Positions 43,312 to 52,661 of a stretch of 64,000 nucleotides of DNA are shown in pieces. Position numbers and translations under genes: made by a program. Source of the DNA: Ureibacillus sp035556295 (GTDB lineage Bacteria; Bacillota; Bacilli; Bacillales_A; Planococcaceae); NCBI GenBank assembly GCA_035556295.1, contig DATMFE010000363.1, forward strand, positions 56,598 through 120,597. The letters run 5' to 3'. The stretch's first letter is position 1. Every line of letters starts with the position of its first letter. Below the pieces are notes generated by a model. It did not search any database. It saw nothing but the letters and a program-made list of their open reading frames with translations, and had not been told where the DNA came from.

Positions 43312-45333
43312 TTATAATGCAAGTTTATTTTTTGTTTTTTTATTGGCGATAAAATTAATTGCAAAGATTATTAATACGATTATTGTTCCAAGAATATCAG
43401 TGATTGGTTCAGGTATTAACATCATTAAAGCACCCGCAGCAAGAATTATACGAAGAATAACATTGAGTTCCTTTATAAAATACCCCTCAATCGCTGCCCC
43501 TATACCAATGACACCAACAATTGATGTTATCGCCACAATTATAATATCTATTATCGAAGCCATCGGGAATTCCACGGCATTCATAGGAAGTCCGGTAGGA
43601 TCAATTAACAACATGGCAGGTTGGTATACAAATAAATAAGGAACAATGAATCCTGCAAGGGATAAACGAACTGAAATAAATCCTGTCTTCATCGGATTTC
43701 CACCTGCTAGTCCTGCTCCTGCGAATGAAGCTAATGCTACTGGAGGTGTGATATTTGCAAAAATTCCAAAGTAGAAAACAAACATATGGGCCACAAGAAT
43801 TGGAACACCAAAGTCAGCAAGTGTAGGTGCAACCATTGTAGCAGTAATAATATAAGCTGGAATTGATGGTAATCCCATACCTAATATAATTGAAGCAATC
43901 ATTGTTAAGAACAATGTTAAGAATAATGAACCTGATCCTAAGTGTGTTATGGCACTAGTTAATGTAGAACCGAAACTTGTTAAGTTTACAACACCAATAA
44001 TAATACCAACGACACCACAGGCTACTATTGTAGATAGAGATTGTTTTGTTCCATCTTCTAATGCAGCTAATATATCTTTAAAGCCCATTCTCGTATTCTT
44101 TTTAAATGCAGCAACTATAATCGTTAAAAGAATTGTATAAAGCGCTGAAAACGCTACAGGAACACCTGAACCAAGGAAAAAGATTAGACCCACAAGTGGA
44201 ATTAGTAAATGCCCGCCTTCTTTAAAAACTTCTTTCACTCTTGGTAGGTCAGGTTTTGGGATTCCTTTTAGATTTGAACGTCCTGCACGGAAGTGTACTT
44301 GAGCTAAAACGCCAAGGAAAAACAAAAGTGCGGGTATAGCTGCTGCAAGTGCGATAGTACCATAAGAAATACCTGTTGTTTCAGCCATGATGAACGCACT
44401 TGCACCCATTACTGGAGGTAATATTTGTCCACCTATGGACGAACTTGCTTCCACTGCACCCGCAAAATTCTTTTCATACCCGATTTTTTTCATTAAAGGA
44501 ATTGTAAAAGCACCAGTACCAACTACGTTTGCTACTGCTGATCCATTAATACTACCCATGAAAGCACTCGAAATAACAGCTACTTTAGCTGGTCCCCCTT
44601 GTTGGTGTCCTGCTAAAGCTAGAGCTAAATCGTTAAAGAATTGACCCATACCTGATTTAGCAAGGAATGCTCCGAATAAAATAAATAGGAAAATGTATTG
44701 TACGGAAGCACCAATCGCTGTTGAGAATAGCCCTTCAGTTTTTAAGTATAATTGACCGAAAATATCTCCAAGGTCAAATTGTCGAGTCATTAGCATATTC
44801 GGTAGCCATGAAGAATTACTAAAGAATGGATAGATTAAAAAAATTAAAGCTAATATTGGTAAAATCCAACCAGTAACACGTCTTGCACTTTCAAATACAA
44901 GTATTACAGTTACAATTGCAACAATAATATCAAATGTATTAGGAATACCGCCTCTTTCAGTCATAATGGCTTGATATTCTACGAAAAGATAACCACAAGA
45001 AAATAAACTCAAACCGAATAACATCCAATCATAAAAAGGAACTTTTGAACGATCTTGTTTTTTATAGGTTGGATAAACTAGAAAGACAATTGCTAATGCG
45101 AAAAGTAAATGCACGGATCTAAGAAGTAAAGTTGGAATTGGGTTAAACGTGACATAAACATGGAATAATGAAAATAGAATTCCTAAAATGGCAATAAATA
45201 TAACTAGCGTTTTATTTTTCAATTTACGGACGTTAGAATCCGTATCATATTTTTCTAATACTTTTTGAACGTTTTCTTCTGAAATCTCCTCTACAAGGAC
45301 TTTTTTCGCCTCAGCTTCGTTGATTACACTCAT
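43312..45333 (-). CDS. TRAP transporter fused permease (TAXI type)
   Basis: The 673-residue protein is a fused small and large TRAP permease with about 16-18 membrane helices. The large-subunit signature SAFMGSINGSAVANVVGTGA (about residue 260-280) is present. These systems import carboxylic acids using ion gradients. The start is ATG 45333 with GGGAGG six bases upstream; it overlaps the DUF1850 stop by four bases (ATGA). It is the third gene of the operon. Confidence 0.93.
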   Translation of the reverse strand: MSVINEAEAKKVLVEEISEENVQKVLEKYDTDSNVRKLKNKTLVIFIAILGILFSLFHVYVTFNPIPTLLLRSVHLLFALAIVFLVYPTYKKQDRSKVPFYDWMLFGLSLFSCGYLFVEYQAIMTERGGIPNTFDIIVAIVTVILVFESARRVTGWILPILALIFLIYPFFSNSSWLPNMLMTRQFDLGDIFGQLYLKTEGLFSTAIGASVQYIFLFILFGAFLAKSGMGQFFNDLALALAGHQQGGPAKVAVISSAFMGSINGSAVANVVGTGAFTIPLMKKIGYEKNFAGAVEASSSIGGQILPPVMGASAFIMAETTGISYGTIALAAAIPALLFFLGVLAQVHFRAGRSNLKGIPKPDLPRVKEVFKEGGHLLIPLVGLIFFLGSGVPVAFSALYTILLTIIVAAFKKNTRMGFKDILAALEDGTKQSLSTIVACGVVGIIIGVVNLTSFGSTLTSAITHLGSGSLFLTLFLTMIASIILGMGLPSIPAYIITATMVAPTLADFGVPILVAHMFVFYFGIFANITPPVALASFAGAGLAGGNPMKTGFISVRLSLAGFIVPYLFVYQPAMLLIDPTGLPMNAVEFPMASIIDIIIVAITSIVGVIGIGAAIEGYFIKELNVILRIILAAGALMMLIPEPITDILGTIIVLIIFAINFIANKKTKNKLAL

Positions 45334-45803
45334 AACAACCCTCCCGAAATTAGTTCCCAAAGATATATCGATTCTTTTGTGATATGTACTGTTGCATAAT
45401 CACTTGTATAAGTATAAATAGGTATATTTCGATTGTTTGTAAGTATGGTTGTTTTCACATTTTCAGAAACAGTTAAAAACAATTCTGGAAATGTACGATT
45501 TATCTCCATCTTTACATACCCATTAACTAATTCTGTCTTTTCTGAATCGCTTGGAACTCCAGCACCAAATGTTTTAAAATAGGTATCTGTTAAAAGTAAC
45601 TCGTCCCCACTCTTTTCATATGTTTCAATCCACTCTTCTTTTTCTACTGAATGAATCCATTTAAGTTGAAATGAATGATCTAGTAGATAATAAGTTTGAT
45701 CTTCGAATTCAAATGAAAAAACGGGGATTTTTATAAAAAAAATGGTAAGGAGTATAAGAGCACCTATACTCCATAACCATCTCCTTTTATTATTTTTGCT
45801 CAT
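45330..45803 (-). CDS. DUF1850 protein of TAXI-TRAP operon
   Basis: The 157-residue protein has one N-terminal membrane helix and a beta-rich domain with HSFQLKWIHSVEKEEWIETYE, the DUF1850 core. DUF1850 genes lie between TAXI binding protein and permease genes in many genomes; the role is unknown. I start at ATG 45803, which overlaps the TAXI gene end; the frame is open 18 codons further. Confidence 0.82.
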   Translation of the reverse strand: MSKNNKRRWLWSIGALILLTIFFIKIPVFSFEFEDQTYYLLDHSFQLKWIHSVEKEEWIETYEKSGDELLLTDTYFKTFGAGVPSDSEKTELVNGYVKMEINRTFPELFLTVSENVKTTILTNNRNIPIYTYTSDYATVHITKESIYLWELISGGLL

Positions 45804-46794
45804 CAAAATATTTCTGAGCTCCTGGGTGTACTGGAGCGATAAAACCTTCTTGTCCATCTATACCAGGAATTTCAGTAGCTGCTTGATGAGAGTTTATTAA
45901 TTTATCTTGACTTTCAAAGAATTTCTTCGTTAAAAGATAAACATCATTCTCATTCATGTCACTGCGTACAACAAGTGCATTTGGTACAGCAGCTGTTTTA
46001 ATAGGTTCATCATTACCATAAGTGCCAGCTGGTACTTCATAAGTTACGAAGTATGGGTGTTCTTTTGCAATATCATCAATATTTGCTGGGTCAATAGAAA
46101 CTAATGTAATTCCCATTGTTTGAGAAAGTTCTAATACTGAGGCATTTGGAAGACCACTTGTTAAAAATGCTGCATCAATTGTTCCAGCATTTAATCCATC
46201 TGCCGCTTCTGCATAACCTAAGTAATCAACTTGTAAATCGTCATAAGTAATACCATGTCCAGCAAGTAGTGTACGAGCATTTACCTCAACACCTGAGTTT
46301 TGGTCACCTACTGCAACTCGCTTTCCTTTTAAATCTTCAATTGTATTGATACCTGAATCTTTCTTCGCAATAATTTGAACTACGTTTGGGTATAATGTTG
46401 CGATTTGTGAAACATTTTTAATTGGTTCTTTAAAACTCACTTCACCAGCTAAAGCTTGTGATAAAGCGTCTGTCATCACAAATGCCACTTCAATTTTACC
46501 TTGCTCTAAAAGATTAATATTTTCTACAGAAGCCCCTGTTGTTTGTGTTCTTGAGTTAATACCAAAATCAGATGTGTAAATGTCTGCTAATGTTGTCCCT
46601 AGGATGTTATATGGTCCAGAAGCTCCACCTGTCCCAATTGTAACAAGGTTGATTCCGACCTTATCCGACGCAGTTTCTGTTGACCCCGCTTCAGTTGAAG
46701 CACCTGATCCATTTTGTGCTGGCGCAGATGAATCACCACATCCTACCAGAAAAGCGGCTAGTGCCAAGGATGAAAATAACATTCTTTTCTTCAA
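45790..46794 (-). CDS. TAXI family TRAP solute-binding lipoprotein
   Basis: The 334-residue product has a lipoprotein signal ending LVGC (Cys19) and the TAXI domain: INLVTIGTGGASGPYNILGTTLADIY (positions about 49-74) names the family. It captures the TRAP substrate, probably glutamate- or dicarboxylate-like, but the ligand is not determinable. The start is TTG 46794 with GGGGG seven bases upstream. It is the first gene of the operon. Confidence 0.93.
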   Translation of the reverse strand: MKKRMLFSSLALAAFLVGCGDSSAPAQNGSGASTEAGSTETASDKVGINLVTIGTGGASGPYNILGTTLADIYTSDFGINSRTQTTGASVENINLLEQGKIEVAFVMTDALSQALAGEVSFKEPIKNVSQIATLYPNVVQIIAKKDSGINTIEDLKGKRVAVGDQNSGVEVNARTLLAGHGITYDDLQVDYLGYAEAADGLNAGTIDAAFLTSGLPNASVLELSQTMGITLVSIDPANIDDIAKEHPYFVTYEVPAGTYGNDEPIKTAAVPNALVVRSDMNENDVYLLTKKFFESQDKLINSHQAATEIPGIDGQEGFIAPVHPGAQKYFDEQK

Positions 46795-47062
46795 AACAGT
46801 TCCCCCTACTGCTCTATGAAATCGATTTCAATTTCATAGAAAAATTTTTTATTCAAATAATTCTTTAAATCTGTTATTAGTTTATTATCCCACAATCTAT
46901 TTAAAGAATTTTTCGAATACTTAAAATGTAAGATAAATAAGTGGGAAAATCAATATAAAATGTCAATATCTTACATCATTCGACAAATAAAGACAATACT
47001 TAATAATAGTAAAATATCATCTTTGAAATTTTGATTATTATATTAAGTGACATAATGACGTG
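46795..47062. other. Promoter region of the TAXI-TRAP operon
   Basis: About 270 AT-rich bases with no supported gene. It precedes the TAXI gene and follows the proS terminator. I could not pick a single convincing promoter. Confidence 0.4.
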
Positions 47063-47092
47063 AAAAAACGCTACCCATAGGATAGCGTTTTT
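47063..47092 (-). terminator. Terminator of proS
   Basis: AAAAACGCTACC pairs with GATAGCGTTTTT (47064-47075 with 47081-47092), with Ts on the minus strand, eight bases after the proS stop. Confidence 0.88.
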
Positions 47093-47099
47093 GTATATT

Positions 47100-48536
47100 T
47101 TAATATGCTCGACCGAACCAAACCGTATGATTCGCGTCTTTACCACAGTTAATACATGTATGTTTTGTTGTTGGTGGATTGAATGGAATGTTACGTGTTG
47201 TAAACTTCGTTTCTTCTTTTACATGCTCTTCACACATATCATCACCGCACCAACCAGCTAAGATCCAGCCTGGGATTGTTCCGTTTTTCTCGGATTCCTC
47301 TAAATGTTGTTTTAATTGTTCTAGTGAATCAACATGAGTATGTGAGTTTGCATCTCTGAATGCTTTTGCTTTTTCAAATAGTCGAGTTTGCATCGTTTCT
47401 AGCTCTTGTTCAATAGTTGTAACAACATTCCCTAGTTCAACTGTTACTTTGTCTTGTTCATCACGTGCTTTTAATAGAACTTGATTGTTTTCTAAATCAC
47501 GTGGTCCTAGTTCAATTCGTACAGGTACACCTTTCAATTCCCATTCATTGAATTTGTAACCTGGTGATTGGTCAGAATCATCTAATTTTACACGAATGCC
47601 TTTTGCTTTTAATGCTACAAAGATTTCGTCTAATTTTTCGATGATTGCTGGGTTCTTTTTCCATGGACCTACAGGAATTAAGACAACTTGTGTAGGTGCA
47701 ATTTTTGGAGGTAAGACTAGTCCTTGTTCATCACCATGCACCATGATTACCGAACCGATTAGACGTGTTGAAGTACCCCATGAAGTTGTGTGCACATGTA
47801 CGTGTTTATTTTCACGGTTTAAATATTTAATATCAAATGCTTCAGCAAATTTAGTACCTAAGTAGTGAGATGTACCAGCTTGAACCGCTTTCCCATCTTT
47901 CATCATTGCTTCAATTGAATAAGTATCAACTGCACCAGCGAAACGTTCCGATGGTGTTTTTTGACCATCATAAACAGGAATTGCAAGTAAACCTTCTACT
48001 ACTTCTTTATAAATGTTTAACATTTGCATTGTTTCTTTGCGTGCATCTTCTTCATTTTCATGAGCAGTATGCCCTTCTTGCCATAAAAATTCAGATGTAC
48101 GGATAAATGGTAATGTTTTCTTTTCCCAACGGAATACGTTTGCCCATTGGTTAATTAATACTGGAAGATCGCGGTATGACTTAATCCAGTTAGAATATAA
48201 ATGACCAATCATTGTTTCAGAAGTAGGACGTAGTGCAAGTCTTTCTTCTAACTGTTCACCAGCAGCTTCTGTGACCCATGGAAGTTCTGGTGAAAACCCT
48301 TCGATATGATCTTTTTCTTTTTGGAAAAATGATTCTGGAATTAACATTGGGAAATATGCGTTACGGTGACCAGTTTCTTTAAAACGGCGGTCCATTTCGG
48401 ATTGAATGTGTTCCCATAGTTCGTATCCATCAGGTTTGAATGCGATACATCCGCGAACTGGTGTGTAATCCATTAAATCTGCTTTTTGAATTGTGTCAAT
48501 GTACCATTTTGAAAAATCGTTTGTTTGTTGTGACAT
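47100..48536 (-). CDS. proS: Prolyl-tRNA synthetase, short (eukaryote/archaeal-like) type
   Basis: ProS charges tRNA-Pro. The 478-residue form lacks the large editing insertion of the ~565-residue bacterial type and matches the ProS-3/archaeal-eukaryote class. Class II motifs include FRWEKKTLPFIRTSEFLWQEGH-type sequence near residue 130 and a C-terminal zinc-like end (CINCGKDANHTVWFGRAY). The start is ATG 48536 after GGAGG. The frame is open far upstream through the leader, but that extension covers T-box structure and should not be translated. Confidence 0.92.
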   Translation of the reverse strand: MSQQTNDFSKWYIDTIQKADLMDYTPVRGCIAFKPDGYELWEHIQSEMDRRFKETGHRNAYFPMLIPESFFQKEKDHIEGFSPELPWVTEAAGEQLEERLALRPTSETMIGHLYSNWIKSYRDLPVLINQWANVFRWEKKTLPFIRTSEFLWQEGHTAHENEEDARKETMQMLNIYKEVVEGLLAIPVYDGQKTPSERFAGAVDTYSIEAMMKDGKAVQAGTSHYLGTKFAEAFDIKYLNRENKHVHVHTTSWGTSTRLIGSVIMVHGDEQGLVLPPKIAPTQVVLIPVGPWKKNPAIIEKLDEIFVALKAKGIRVKLDDSDQSPGYKFNEWELKGVPVRIELGPRDLENNQVLLKARDEQDKVTVELGNVVTTIEQELETMQTRLFEKAKAFRDANSHTHVDSLEQLKQHLEESEKNGTIPGWILAGWCGDDMCEEHVKEETKFTTRNIPFNPPTTKHTCINCGKDANHTVWFGRAY

Positions 48537-48561
48537 AAATTTTTTCCTCCTTAACAATATG

Positions 48562-48589
48562 AAAAAACGCGAAGTGCGCCACTTATCGC
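48562..48589 (-). terminator. Second intrinsic terminator in the proS leader
   Basis: GCGAAGTG pairs with CACTT(AT)CGC (48569-48576 with 48580-48589, two-base bulge), and six Ts follow on the minus strand (48562-48567). It lies only about 14 bases before the proS ribosome site, well after the T-box terminator. Confidence 0.75.
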
Positions 48590-48607
48590 TGAAAACACCA
48601 CGTCCTA

Positions 48608-48677
48608 TGGCATCAACGATATGATCAACATTCTGTTGGTCTCTGTAGCAACGCCATTGTAATCTACATCCTGTAGA
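48608..48677 (-). promoter_or_regulatory. Structured region between T-box and second terminator
   Basis: Three pairings are visible. A helix with wobbles joins 48608-48615 to 48649-48656. Inside it is the hairpin CAACA-TTC-TGTTG (48626-48638). Outside is TCTACA-TCC-TGTAGA (48663-48677). Together with the terminator at 48562-48589 they look like a second leader element of about 110 bases. Function is not known; it could be a remnant or a second sensor. Confidence 0.5.
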
Positions 48678-48680
48678 CCT

Positions 48681-48925
48681 AAAAAAGCGTATAAAACATC
48701 CTATAAAAGGACGTCTTATACGCATAATAGACGTGGTACCACCTTAGTTCGGTTAAAACCAATGCTCTAACCCTCTAAACGTTTGTAACGAGAACGTGCT
48801 CGGTAAGTTTCACTTACATCTCCGTGGTAGGTTTCAATAAGAAGTGGTGATATAGCTCTCAGCAGCTGCTATATTTTCTGTTTCACAATTCTTATTTACT
48901 TGATCACATCATTGATTCATTTGTT
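48681..48925 (-). promoter_or_regulatory. T-box riboswitch leader of proS, Pro specifier
   Basis: The T-box AAGGTGGTACCACGT is at 48731-48745, and a terminator stem (48687-48702 with 48708-48723) ends in six Ts (48681-48686). The specifier loop reads GAAA-CCT-ACC before CACGGAG, giving CCT (proline), which fits the gene. The region above the specifier loop seems to be a simple stem (AATAAGAA with TTCTTATT, then ATATAGC with GCTATAT) without the usual AGAGAG/apical features, so Stem I is atypical. Confidence 0.88.
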
Positions 48926-49062
48926 ATTTCTAATATAATGTATCAAATTTACGAATTAAATACAATTCTTACCTTGTAATTTTGTGAATAAATACGAGAA
49001 TTTTATGACTGTATGATTTGGATAGTATAATCGGATTCGTTAGATATTTAATGAGATATTGG

Positions 49063-49190
49063 AAATCTTGTGAAGTAATTCGAATTTATTGGACAACTTC
49101 CTATAGTAACCTCAAATCTTGTCGAGTAAATCGAATTTACTGGAAAACTTCCATACAGAATCCTGAAATCTGTCGAGTAATTTTGGATCT
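49063..49190. repeat. Tandem repeat, 51-52 bp unit, about 2.5 copies
   Basis: Copies start at 49063, 49114 and 49166. Each begins AAATCTTGTCGAGTAA (with small changes), followed by TCGAATTTACTGGAAAACTT-like sequence in the first two. 51 bases is 17 codons, so both strands show periodic frames. It lies between the proS leader and the DUF3889 gene. It does not look like a functional gene. Confidence 0.8.
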
Positions 49191-49312
49191 TGGGTGTTGT
49201 ACCTTTCTGTGTTAAGTCATTCACTACACTTCTTAACGTTTCCTCCATTATTTTAAACACATATTGGTTTATTACCTGTTCATAATAAAAGAAAAGAAAC
49301 GGGGATTAGAAA

Positions 49313-49657
49313 ATGAAGATATTCATTTCATTATTAGCAATTGGTACTGCATTTATCACTGTTTCTGCGTTTTCTCCGACTCATATCGTTAGTTCTCCAG
49401 TAGTTCAAGAAAATCCAACTCCTGCCTATGCGAAGTGGGGGTTAATGGCAATGCAAGAAACAAGGAAAAAGTATCCAAATGCAAAAATCACCGATTACCT
49501 ACATATGGAGAGAGTCGTTGGAGAAAAAACATCAGTTGAAAAATTTAAGTTAATATTAGTAGAAAATGGTCGAGAATTTGGTTTATTTGTTAATTTGGAG
49601 TTCACAAATGATAAAGAAGAATTAGTAAATGTAACGTTTACTGAAACTACAGCATAA
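49313..49657 (+). CDS. DUF3889 secreted protein
   Basis: The 114-residue protein has a signal peptide (about residues 1-20) and a domain with YAKWGLMAMQETRKKYPNAK, DYLHMERVVG and KFKLILVENGREFGLFVNLEF, which fit DUF3889. These are small secreted proteins of unknown function in Bacillales. A weak ACGGGGA site precedes ATG 49313. Confidence 0.85.
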   Translation: MKIFISLLAIGTAFITVSAFSPTHIVSSPVVQENPTPAYAKWGLMAMQETRKKYPNAKITDYLHMERVVGEKTSVEKFKLILVENGREFGLFVNLEFTNDKEELVNVTFTETTA

Positions 49658-49689
49658 TGATGTGTTATAAATTACAGCATGCTATATGT

Positions 49690-49728
49690 AAAGGACATTT
49701 CGTTTATAGTTTACACGAAATGTCCTTT
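49690..49728. terminator. Hairpin between convergent DUF3889 and lipoprotein genes
   Basis: A 14-bp stem (49690-49703 with 49715-49728) with only short T-runs on either side. It probably ends both transcripts. Confidence 0.7.
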
Positions 49729-49736
49729 GCTAATTC

Positions 49737-50564
49737 CTAATAGTTCAAACCCTCTATATATTCAAATCGTTCATCTTCTGAAAGTGGCGTTGTTCCGTAA
49801 TAAGCTAACGCAAAAGTATCGCCTTGTTCAATAAATAGTGCGTAATTTTTCGTCTCATTTAGTGTAATAAATTCATCCATATCATCTGGCCATTCACTCA
49901 TTGGTGTATCCCACAAAGTAAACTCCCCTTCATGACCAGCTTCTTCATATTCGCCTAATGAGAAGGATTTATACTGAAGTTCTACGTAATACATAGGCAA
50001 CTCTTCTAATTGCTCAATGGAGTTAATTACCGGTTCATAAACTCCATTAAATCCTGGGTAATCAGCAGAAACTAAGTAGACATAATCACCATCATAAATT
50101 ATTTGTGCATACTCTTCATTTGCATGACTATATTTTTCAAAATCAATCGTAAACCCATGATACTTTATTAGAGCATCAGACAATTCTTTTGGTGAATACC
50201 ATTCATAATAACTATTAAACTTTTCACCCTGGTCAATGACATGTACCAAATTACTATAATTACGTGTAATCGTGTTTAAAACGCCAAAATCATATTCTGA
50301 CTTTCTATAATCAATTTCGGGTGCGAAAAGTACATCTAATCTGTCGACAATTTTTGATTCTAGCTGTGTGTAGATTTCAGATGGACCTTGACCTTGTGTA
50401 GGTGTAGTTTCTTCGTTATTCTCCTGATCATTTGTAGAATCATTTTCTATTGATGTCTCAGTAGAATCCTTTGTAGTGGGTTCTTCAGTAGATTCTTGTT
50501 GAGTATTTTGATTACAAGCTCCAAGTAGCAGTAAAGTGATAATTAATAAGACAAACTTCTTCAT
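49737..50564 (-). CDS. Lipoprotein of unknown function
   Basis: The 275-residue protein has a lipoprotein signal (MKKFVLLIITLLLLGAC, Cys17), an acidic Ser/Thr/Glu/Asn-rich linker (about 18-60) and a soluble domain rich in Tyr and Glu. AAAAGGAG precedes ATG 50564; the frame extends 11 codons further without a ribosome site. I do not recognise the domain. Confidence 0.72.
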   Translation of the reverse strand: MKKFVLLIITLLLLGACNQNTQQESTEEPTTKDSTETSIENDSTNDQENNEETTPTQGQGPSEIYTQLESKIVDRLDVLFAPEIDYRKSEYDFGVLNTITRNYSNLVHVIDQGEKFNSYYEWYSPKELSDALIKYHGFTIDFEKYSHANEEYAQIIYDGDYVYLVSADYPGFNGVYEPVINSIEQLEELPMYYVELQYKSFSLGEYEEAGHEGEFTLWDTPMSEWPDDMDEFITLNETKNYALFIEQGDTFALAYYGTTPLSEDERFEYIEGLNY

Positions 50565-50660
50565 AAAAATACTCCTTTTTAAGTTTGAAAATTTCAACCA
50601 CCTATAATATGCACTTACCTATCAATACATGACAAAAATCATCATTTATTTTGGGAGCTT

Positions 50661-51479
50661 TTACTTTTTCTTTTGATTATTTAACTCACGATTTACTAAA
50701 GCAAGATTTTCCTCATGTGAATAATTCAATTCTCGCCAATAGGTGTAATGGCTAATTAAATGATGACTATCCTCATTCGTTTTAATGCTATTTCTAATTT
50801 CCTGTATATAGCGCTTAGACTCTTCTTTTCTTCTTCTAATTTCATCAATATTTGTTGCGATATGACCATGTCCAGGAACAAGATATTGAATACGATGATT
50901 CGTCAAAATCGTATCCACCTTTTGTAAGGTCAAATCATAATGATAACTACTGTCATATATAAATGGAAATTCCACATCTGATAAATAATCGCCAGCTATA
51001 ATGATTCCTAATGGTTCTATAACAGTAAAGATCCCATCAATTGTATGACCAGGTGCTTGATAGAAAGTTAAAGTTGTACCCCCAATTTTTGCAGAATGAC
51101 GTTCCCGACTAATAGGAATATCCACTTGAGGGAAAATAATTGGATAATTGCGGTCTAAATAATACTTGTCGTCAAACTGTTTAATTTGTTCAATAACATG
51201 ATGCTGATCCACATTTGAAAATAAATGACTAGCAATTGTTGTTGCATCCAAAAAAGCACCACACCCTATTAGATGATCCCAATCTGAGTGAGTATAGATG
51301 ACGTAAACAGGAAGATTCCCTTTTATTTTATTGACAGTTTGTCGAATTTCGTCCACTTCTTTTGGAAGCAAGTTAGGATCAACAACAATAACACAATCTT
51401 TTGTTTTTACTACAACTGATGTTGTTTTATATAACTGACTTTCAAAAACAGTGAAATGTTCATTTTGAAATTGAATCAT
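50661..51479 (-). CDS. Metallo-beta-lactamase-fold hydrolase (HSDWDH type)
   Basis: The 272-residue protein has the metal motif THSDWDH (about residues 63-69), a variant of HxHxDH in which the second histidine is tryptophan-flanked Ser/Asp; APGHTIDG and AGDYL supply later ligands and PGHGH the last. It lacks a signal peptide, so a cytoplasmic hydrolase of unknown substrate is likely. It is divergent to a second MBL-fold gene at 51721. Confidence 0.83.
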   Translation of the reverse strand: MIQFQNEHFTVFESQLYKTTSVVVKTKDCVIVVDPNLLPKEVDEIRQTVNKIKGNLPVYVIYTHSDWDHLIGCGAFLDATTIASHLFSNVDQHHVIEQIKQFDDKYYLDRNYPIIFPQVDIPISRERHSAKIGGTTLTFYQAPGHTIDGIFTVIEPLGIIIAGDYLSDVEFPFIYDSSYHYDLTLQKVDTILTNHRIQYLVPGHGHIATNIDEIRRRKEESKRYIQEIRNSIKTNEDSHHLISHYTYWRELNYSHEENLALVNRELNNQKKK

Positions 51480-51720
51480 TCCTTATTCCTCTTCTCTCTA
51501 TATATTTAAAGAATTGATTTCTTAACTTATATATTCCTTGAATGAAATCCAATTTCCTTCATAATAATTATATTTTCAATTTTGTTATTTCATATGTAAA
51601 ATTAATGAATTAAATACTCTATAGGTACTTTATTCATATACCGACCTTCAGTTTTAAAAGTAAATTGAATATTCATTCATTTTTGATATACTACTACGTG
51701 ATGATAAAGGAGATGAAGTC

Positions 51721-52545
51721 ATGATATTTAAGAAATCTGCAATAATTGGAGAACAACATGGTGTTTCTTATATAAATGGTAAAATTGCTATGCAGGGGTT
51801 CTCTATGAATGTGTATTGTTATTTAATTGATGGCGTACTCATTGACACAGGCGCTAAGTCATTACATAAATATTTTGAGAACTTTATAGACGATGCCGAT
51901 TTCGATCAGGTCATGCTTACACATCACCATGAGGATCATACTGGTTGTGCAGCTTATATTGAGAAAACGAAGAAAGTACCTATATATATAAATGAAAAAT
52001 CAATAGATGTTTGTAATACGAGAGCGCAATATCCTTTCTACAGAAAAGCCTTTTGGGGAAGTAGAAAACCTTTTCATGCAAATCCAACACCATTGGATTT
52101 TCAATCCCGAAATGCATCATGGGATGTAATTGATACTCCCGGACACGCATTTGATCATCAATCCTTTTTGAATCGAGAAACTGGTCAATTATTTACGGGC
52201 GATTTATTTGTCCAAGAACACACAAAATTACTTCTTTCGAATGAAAGTATTCCCACCATCATTGATTCATTAAAGAGAGTGTTGACGTATGATTTTCATG
52301 AAGTCTTTTGTCAACATGCTGGATTTGTTAAGGATGGTCGTAATTCGCTCCAACGAAAAGTAGATTATCTCACTTCTGTTCAAGAGGAAGTTATAAGCTT
52401 AAATAGTAAGGGTTATACCGCTAAGGAAATATGTCAAAAATTATTCCCAAAACAATATACGATTATAAAATTATCGCGCGGAGAATGGGATTCCCTTCAC
52501 ATAGTAAAGTCAATATTAAAAGAAAACAATTTGCAAAATATTTAA
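51721..52545 (+). CDS. Metallo-beta-lactamase-fold hydrolase (HHHEDH type)
   Basis: The 274-residue protein has the canonical LTHHHEDHTG (about residues 65-74), DTPGHAFD, TGDLF and CQHAGF metal-ligand segments. The C-terminal 70 residues form a helical extension ending with a winged-helix-like region. AAAGGAGATG precedes ATG 51721. It is divergent to the other MBL gene across 241 bases. Substrate unknown. Confidence 0.88.
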   Translation: MIFKKSAIIGEQHGVSYINGKIAMQGFSMNVYCYLIDGVLIDTGAKSLHKYFENFIDDADFDQVMLTHHHEDHTGCAAYIEKTKKVPIYINEKSIDVCNTRAQYPFYRKAFWGSRKPFHANPTPLDFQSRNASWDVIDTPGHAFDHQSFLNRETGQLFTGDLFVQEHTKLLLSNESIPTIIDSLKRVLTYDFHEVFCQHAGFVKDGRNSLQRKVDYLTSVQEEVISLNSKGYTAKEICQKLFPKQYTIIKLSRGEWDSLHIVKSILKENNLQNI

Positions 52546-52661
52546 ATTGTGAAGTTTAGATAAAGGGAATATAATGGAATTGCCCATTAGTTTATGACTC
52601 AATTTATATATGTAAATTAAAAAGTACAATGCATGTAAAATGCATTGTACTTTTTTTGTCT

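Noticed and set aside
48537..48725. 63-codon N-terminal extension of ProS
   Set aside because: It runs through T-box and terminator sequences; the conserved ProS start and a GGAGG site fix ATG 48536.
49018..49260. Plus- and minus-strand frames of 65 and 70 codons with 17-residue repeats
   Set aside because: Both are produced by the 51-bp tandem repeat; neither has a convincing ribosome site at its start. Kept as a repeat, not as genes.
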